NCBI GenBank assembly: GCA_028866355.1
Contig: JAGWIH010000077.1
Span: 1 to 9,093, forward strand
Direction: 5' to 3'
Length of the DNA stretch: 9,093 nucleotides
DNA from: Alphaproteobacteria bacterium
GTDB taxonomy: Bacteria; Pseudomonadota; Alphaproteobacteria; ATCC43930; CGMCC-115725
In this document: positions 8,027-9,093 of the stretch, piece by piece
Numbering within the stretch: position 1 is the first letter of the stretch
Layout: the number at the start of each line of letters is the position of its first letter
The notes under the pieces: model-generated
Told to the model about the DNA's origin: nothing
Database searches by the model: none
What the model saw: the letters and a program-made list of their open reading frames with translations, nothing else
Program-made: the position numbers and the translations under genes

Positions 8027-8056
8027 GTGACGTTCGTTGACGCCAGCGAGGCTTGA
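8027..8056 (+). CDS. Possible 9-codon leader ORF upstream of the NarL-type regulator
   Basis: A GTG at 8027 is preceded by GGGGAG (8015-8020) with a 6-base spacer, near-ideal Shine-Dalgarno geometry. It reads MTFVDASEA and stops at TGA 8054-8056, 8 bases before the ATG of the response regulator (8065), whose own ribosome binding site is weak (GAGG at 8048-8051, 13 bases away). It is out of frame with the regulator. Translation of the leader could feed ribosomes to the downstream start by reinitiation. It may instead be a chance ORF. Confidence 0.35.
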   Translation: MTFVDASEA

Positions 8057-8064
8057 TTACGACG

Positions 8065-8718
8065 ATGAATCCGATCCGTATCCTGCTGTGCGATGACCAT
8101 TTGCTTATTCGCGCCAGCCTCAAATCCCTGATCGGCGAGTTTCCGAGTATCCAGGTCGTGGGCGAGGCAGGTGACGGGCGCGAGGCGCTTGAGCACGCTG
8201 GCAAGCTGCAGCCTCACGTCGTGCTCATGGATATCGCGATGCCCGGTCTCAATGGGCTGGAGGCGACCCGCCGGCTGGTCAAAGATCATCCGCAAGTTCG
8301 GGTCGTGATGCTGTCGATGCATGCGGACGAAAGCCACGTCCTCCAGGCGCTGCGAGCTGGTGCCTCGGGTTATGTTCTCAAAGGGTCCGCGCCACGCGAG
8401 CTCGAAATGGCGATCGAGGCCGTCGCGCGAGGCGAAATCTTCCTGAGTCCGGCAATTTCAAAGCACGTGATCGACGTTTATCTCAATCGTGCTGAGGGTC
8501 AGGCCAATTCGCTCGATCTTTTGACACCGCGGCAGCGTGAAATCCTGCAGCTGATCGCCGAAGGCAAATCGTCCAAGCAGATCGCGCAGTTGCTGGATGC
8601 CAGTGTGAAGACGATTGAATCGCATCGGGCTAGCTTGATGGAGCGGCTCGACATTCATGACGTCGCTGGGCTCGTGCGTTATGCGATTCGGCATGGCCTG
8701 GTTTCGCCCGAGAAATAA
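8065..8718 (+). CDS. NarL/FixJ-family (LuxR-type HTH) response regulator
   Basis: This is a 217-residue DNA-binding response regulator. The N-terminal receiver (about 3-120) has the acidic pair D10/D11 (LLCDDHLLIR), phosphoacceptor D56 (VLMDIAMPGLNG), S84 (MLSMHADES) and K106 (VLKGSAPRE). The C-terminal LuxR-type HTH (about 150-213) shows LTPRQREILQLIAEGKSSKQIA, here as LTPRQREILQLIAEG (153-167), then VKTIESHRASLMERLDI (181-197), the recognition-helix region, and AIRHGLV. All key receiver residues are present. ATG at 8065 begins directly with the receiver core (MNPIRILLCDD); a TTG at 8053 would add 4 residues. It is transcribed away from the hybrid kinase and the lone receiver, so it is a plausible output partner of that pair. 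This pairing is inferred from position only. Confidence 0.92.
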   Translation: MNPIRILLCDDHLLIRASLKSLIGEFPSIQVVGEAGDGREALEHAGKLQPHVVLMDIAMPGLNGLEATRRLVKDHPQVRVVMLSMHADESHVLQALRAGASGYVLKGSAPRELEMAIEAVARGEIFLSPAISKHVIDVYLNRAEGQANSLDLLTPRQREILQLIAEGKSSKQIAQLLDASVKTIESHRASLMERLDIHDVAGLVRYAIRHGLVSPEK

Positions 8719-8985
8719 CCCGCATTTAGCGCGATCTCCCGCCGGCCGTACGCTTTATCTCAGTAGATTCCGCAGCCGCCATCAGGGCATGGCGCATTGA
8801 CCCATATTGCCCTGCAGCCCACAGTTTGCGCGGAAACCGGAGGCTTCGACCGACCGTCGTCGTGGGCGGTCACGAACAAGAAGAAACGCCGCCCAGACCA
8901 TCGTGATCGCATCGGTCTATGGGTGTGCCTCCAAATTCCCGGCGTCACGGCCGTGCCGTGTCGAGACGCGGCGAGGGGGCTCGCT
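8719..8985. other. Intergenic region without a recognisable gene
   Basis: These 267 bases separate the NarL-type regulator from the small protein at 8986. No clear rho-independent terminator (stable stem plus T-tract) follows the regulator stop. Short open frames occur on both strands, but they have no ribosome binding site or family resemblance that I can see. A promoter for the gene at 8986 should lie here; no strong consensus is visible. Confidence 0.5.
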
Positions 8986-9093
8986 ATGGTGAACTTGGTT
9001 CAGTACCGGTGCTATTTCCTCGATTCGACGGGTTCAATCGGGTCCGATGAAATGATCGAATGCCGGGAAGAACAGGATGCTGTCGAAACGGCT
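8986..9093 (+). CDS. Small hypothetical protein, N-terminus only (YRCYFLD type)
   Basis: An ATG at 8986 follows a strong Shine-Dalgarno GAGGGGG (8973-8979) with a 6-base spacer, and the frame stays open to the window edge (36 codons). The visible part begins MVNLVQYRCYFLDSTGSIGS and continues through MIECREEQDAVETA. The pattern YRCYFLD, then a Gly/Ser turn, then an IEC strand and an acidic/Ala helix matches a common class of short (about 70-100 residue) uncharacterised Rhizobiales proteins that I recall. No function is assigned to that class to my knowledge. The rest lies outside the window. Confidence 0.7.
   Translation, partial: MVNLVQYRCYFLDSTGSIGSDEMIECREEQDAVETA

Larger units (their letters stand above)
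7620..8064. other. Divergent intergenic region between the kinase and the NarL-type regulator
   Basis: This 445-base stretch has no convincing protein gene of usual size. It must hold promoters in both directions. It contains clustered short inverted repeats (7892-7942), a -10-like TATAGT (7998-8003), a T-rich run (8003-8012), a strong GGGGAG Shine-Dalgarno (8015-8020) and a 9-codon possible leader ORF (8027-8056). Base composition is visibly less G+C-rich than in the flanking genes. No tRNA fold is apparent. Confidence 0.7.

Noticed and set aside
8794..8814. TGGCGC...TTGC as a possible sigma-54 promoter before the gene at 8986
   Set aside because: The spacing between the two elements is 11 bases rather than the 5 needed between TGGCAC and TTGC.
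8760..8948. Minus-strand 62-codon frame in the gap after the NarL-type gene
   Set aside because: It needs a GTG start without a recognisable ribosome binding site, and its sequence resembles no family I know.

Overview
The window is G+C-rich, densely coding DNA with long accidental antisense frames. Its gene families (LivG/LivF ATPases, a PAS-hybrid histidine kinase with a single-domain response regulator, a PRC-barrel protein, a GDE-type glycosidase, and a short protein starting with a YRCYFLD motif) suggest an alphaproteobacterium of the Rhizobiales (Bradyrhizobium/Xanthobacteraceae-like). That placement is inferred from protein style, not from a marker gene. No RNA gene, insertion sequence, CRISPR array or attachment site is visible.

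Layout. Positions 1-7619 are read almost entirely on the minus strand. From upstream to downstream on that strand the order is: a hybrid histidine kinase (7619-6126), a REC-only response regulator (6065-5658), a membrane-anchored PRC-barrel protein (5523-5023), an MFS transporter (5006-3738), a glycogen-debranching-type glycosidase (3724-1538), livG (1381-623) and livF (630-1, running off the window). The PRC, MFS and glycosidase genes are separated by only 16 and 13 bases and probably form one transcript. livG and livF overlap by 8 bases. On the plus strand, a NarL/FixJ-family response regulator (8065-8718) diverges from the kinase across a 445-base intergenic region. The N-terminus of a small unknown protein starts at 8986 and runs off the right edge.

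Working picture. livGF supply the two ATPases of a branched-chain amino acid or related HAAT-family importer whose permeases and binding protein lie outside the window. The PRC-MFS-glycosidase cluster points to envelope-linked handling of an alpha-glucan or oligosaccharide, but the substrate is unknown. The signalling part (hybrid kinase, lone receiver, divergent NarL-type regulator) looks like a phosphorelay.

The most unusual element is the kinase. Its phospho-accepting histidine and its receiver are intact, but the ATP-binding domain has lost the key N-box asparagine, the G1 aspartate and the GxGLGL G2 motif. It may therefore be a pseudokinase, phosphatase or scaffold. Other points of interest are a possible 9-codon leader ORF with a strong Shine-Dalgarno sequence just before the NarL-type gene, a three-arm alternating inverted repeat in the divergent promoter region, and a 15-base palindrome abutting the PRC gene's ribosome binding site.
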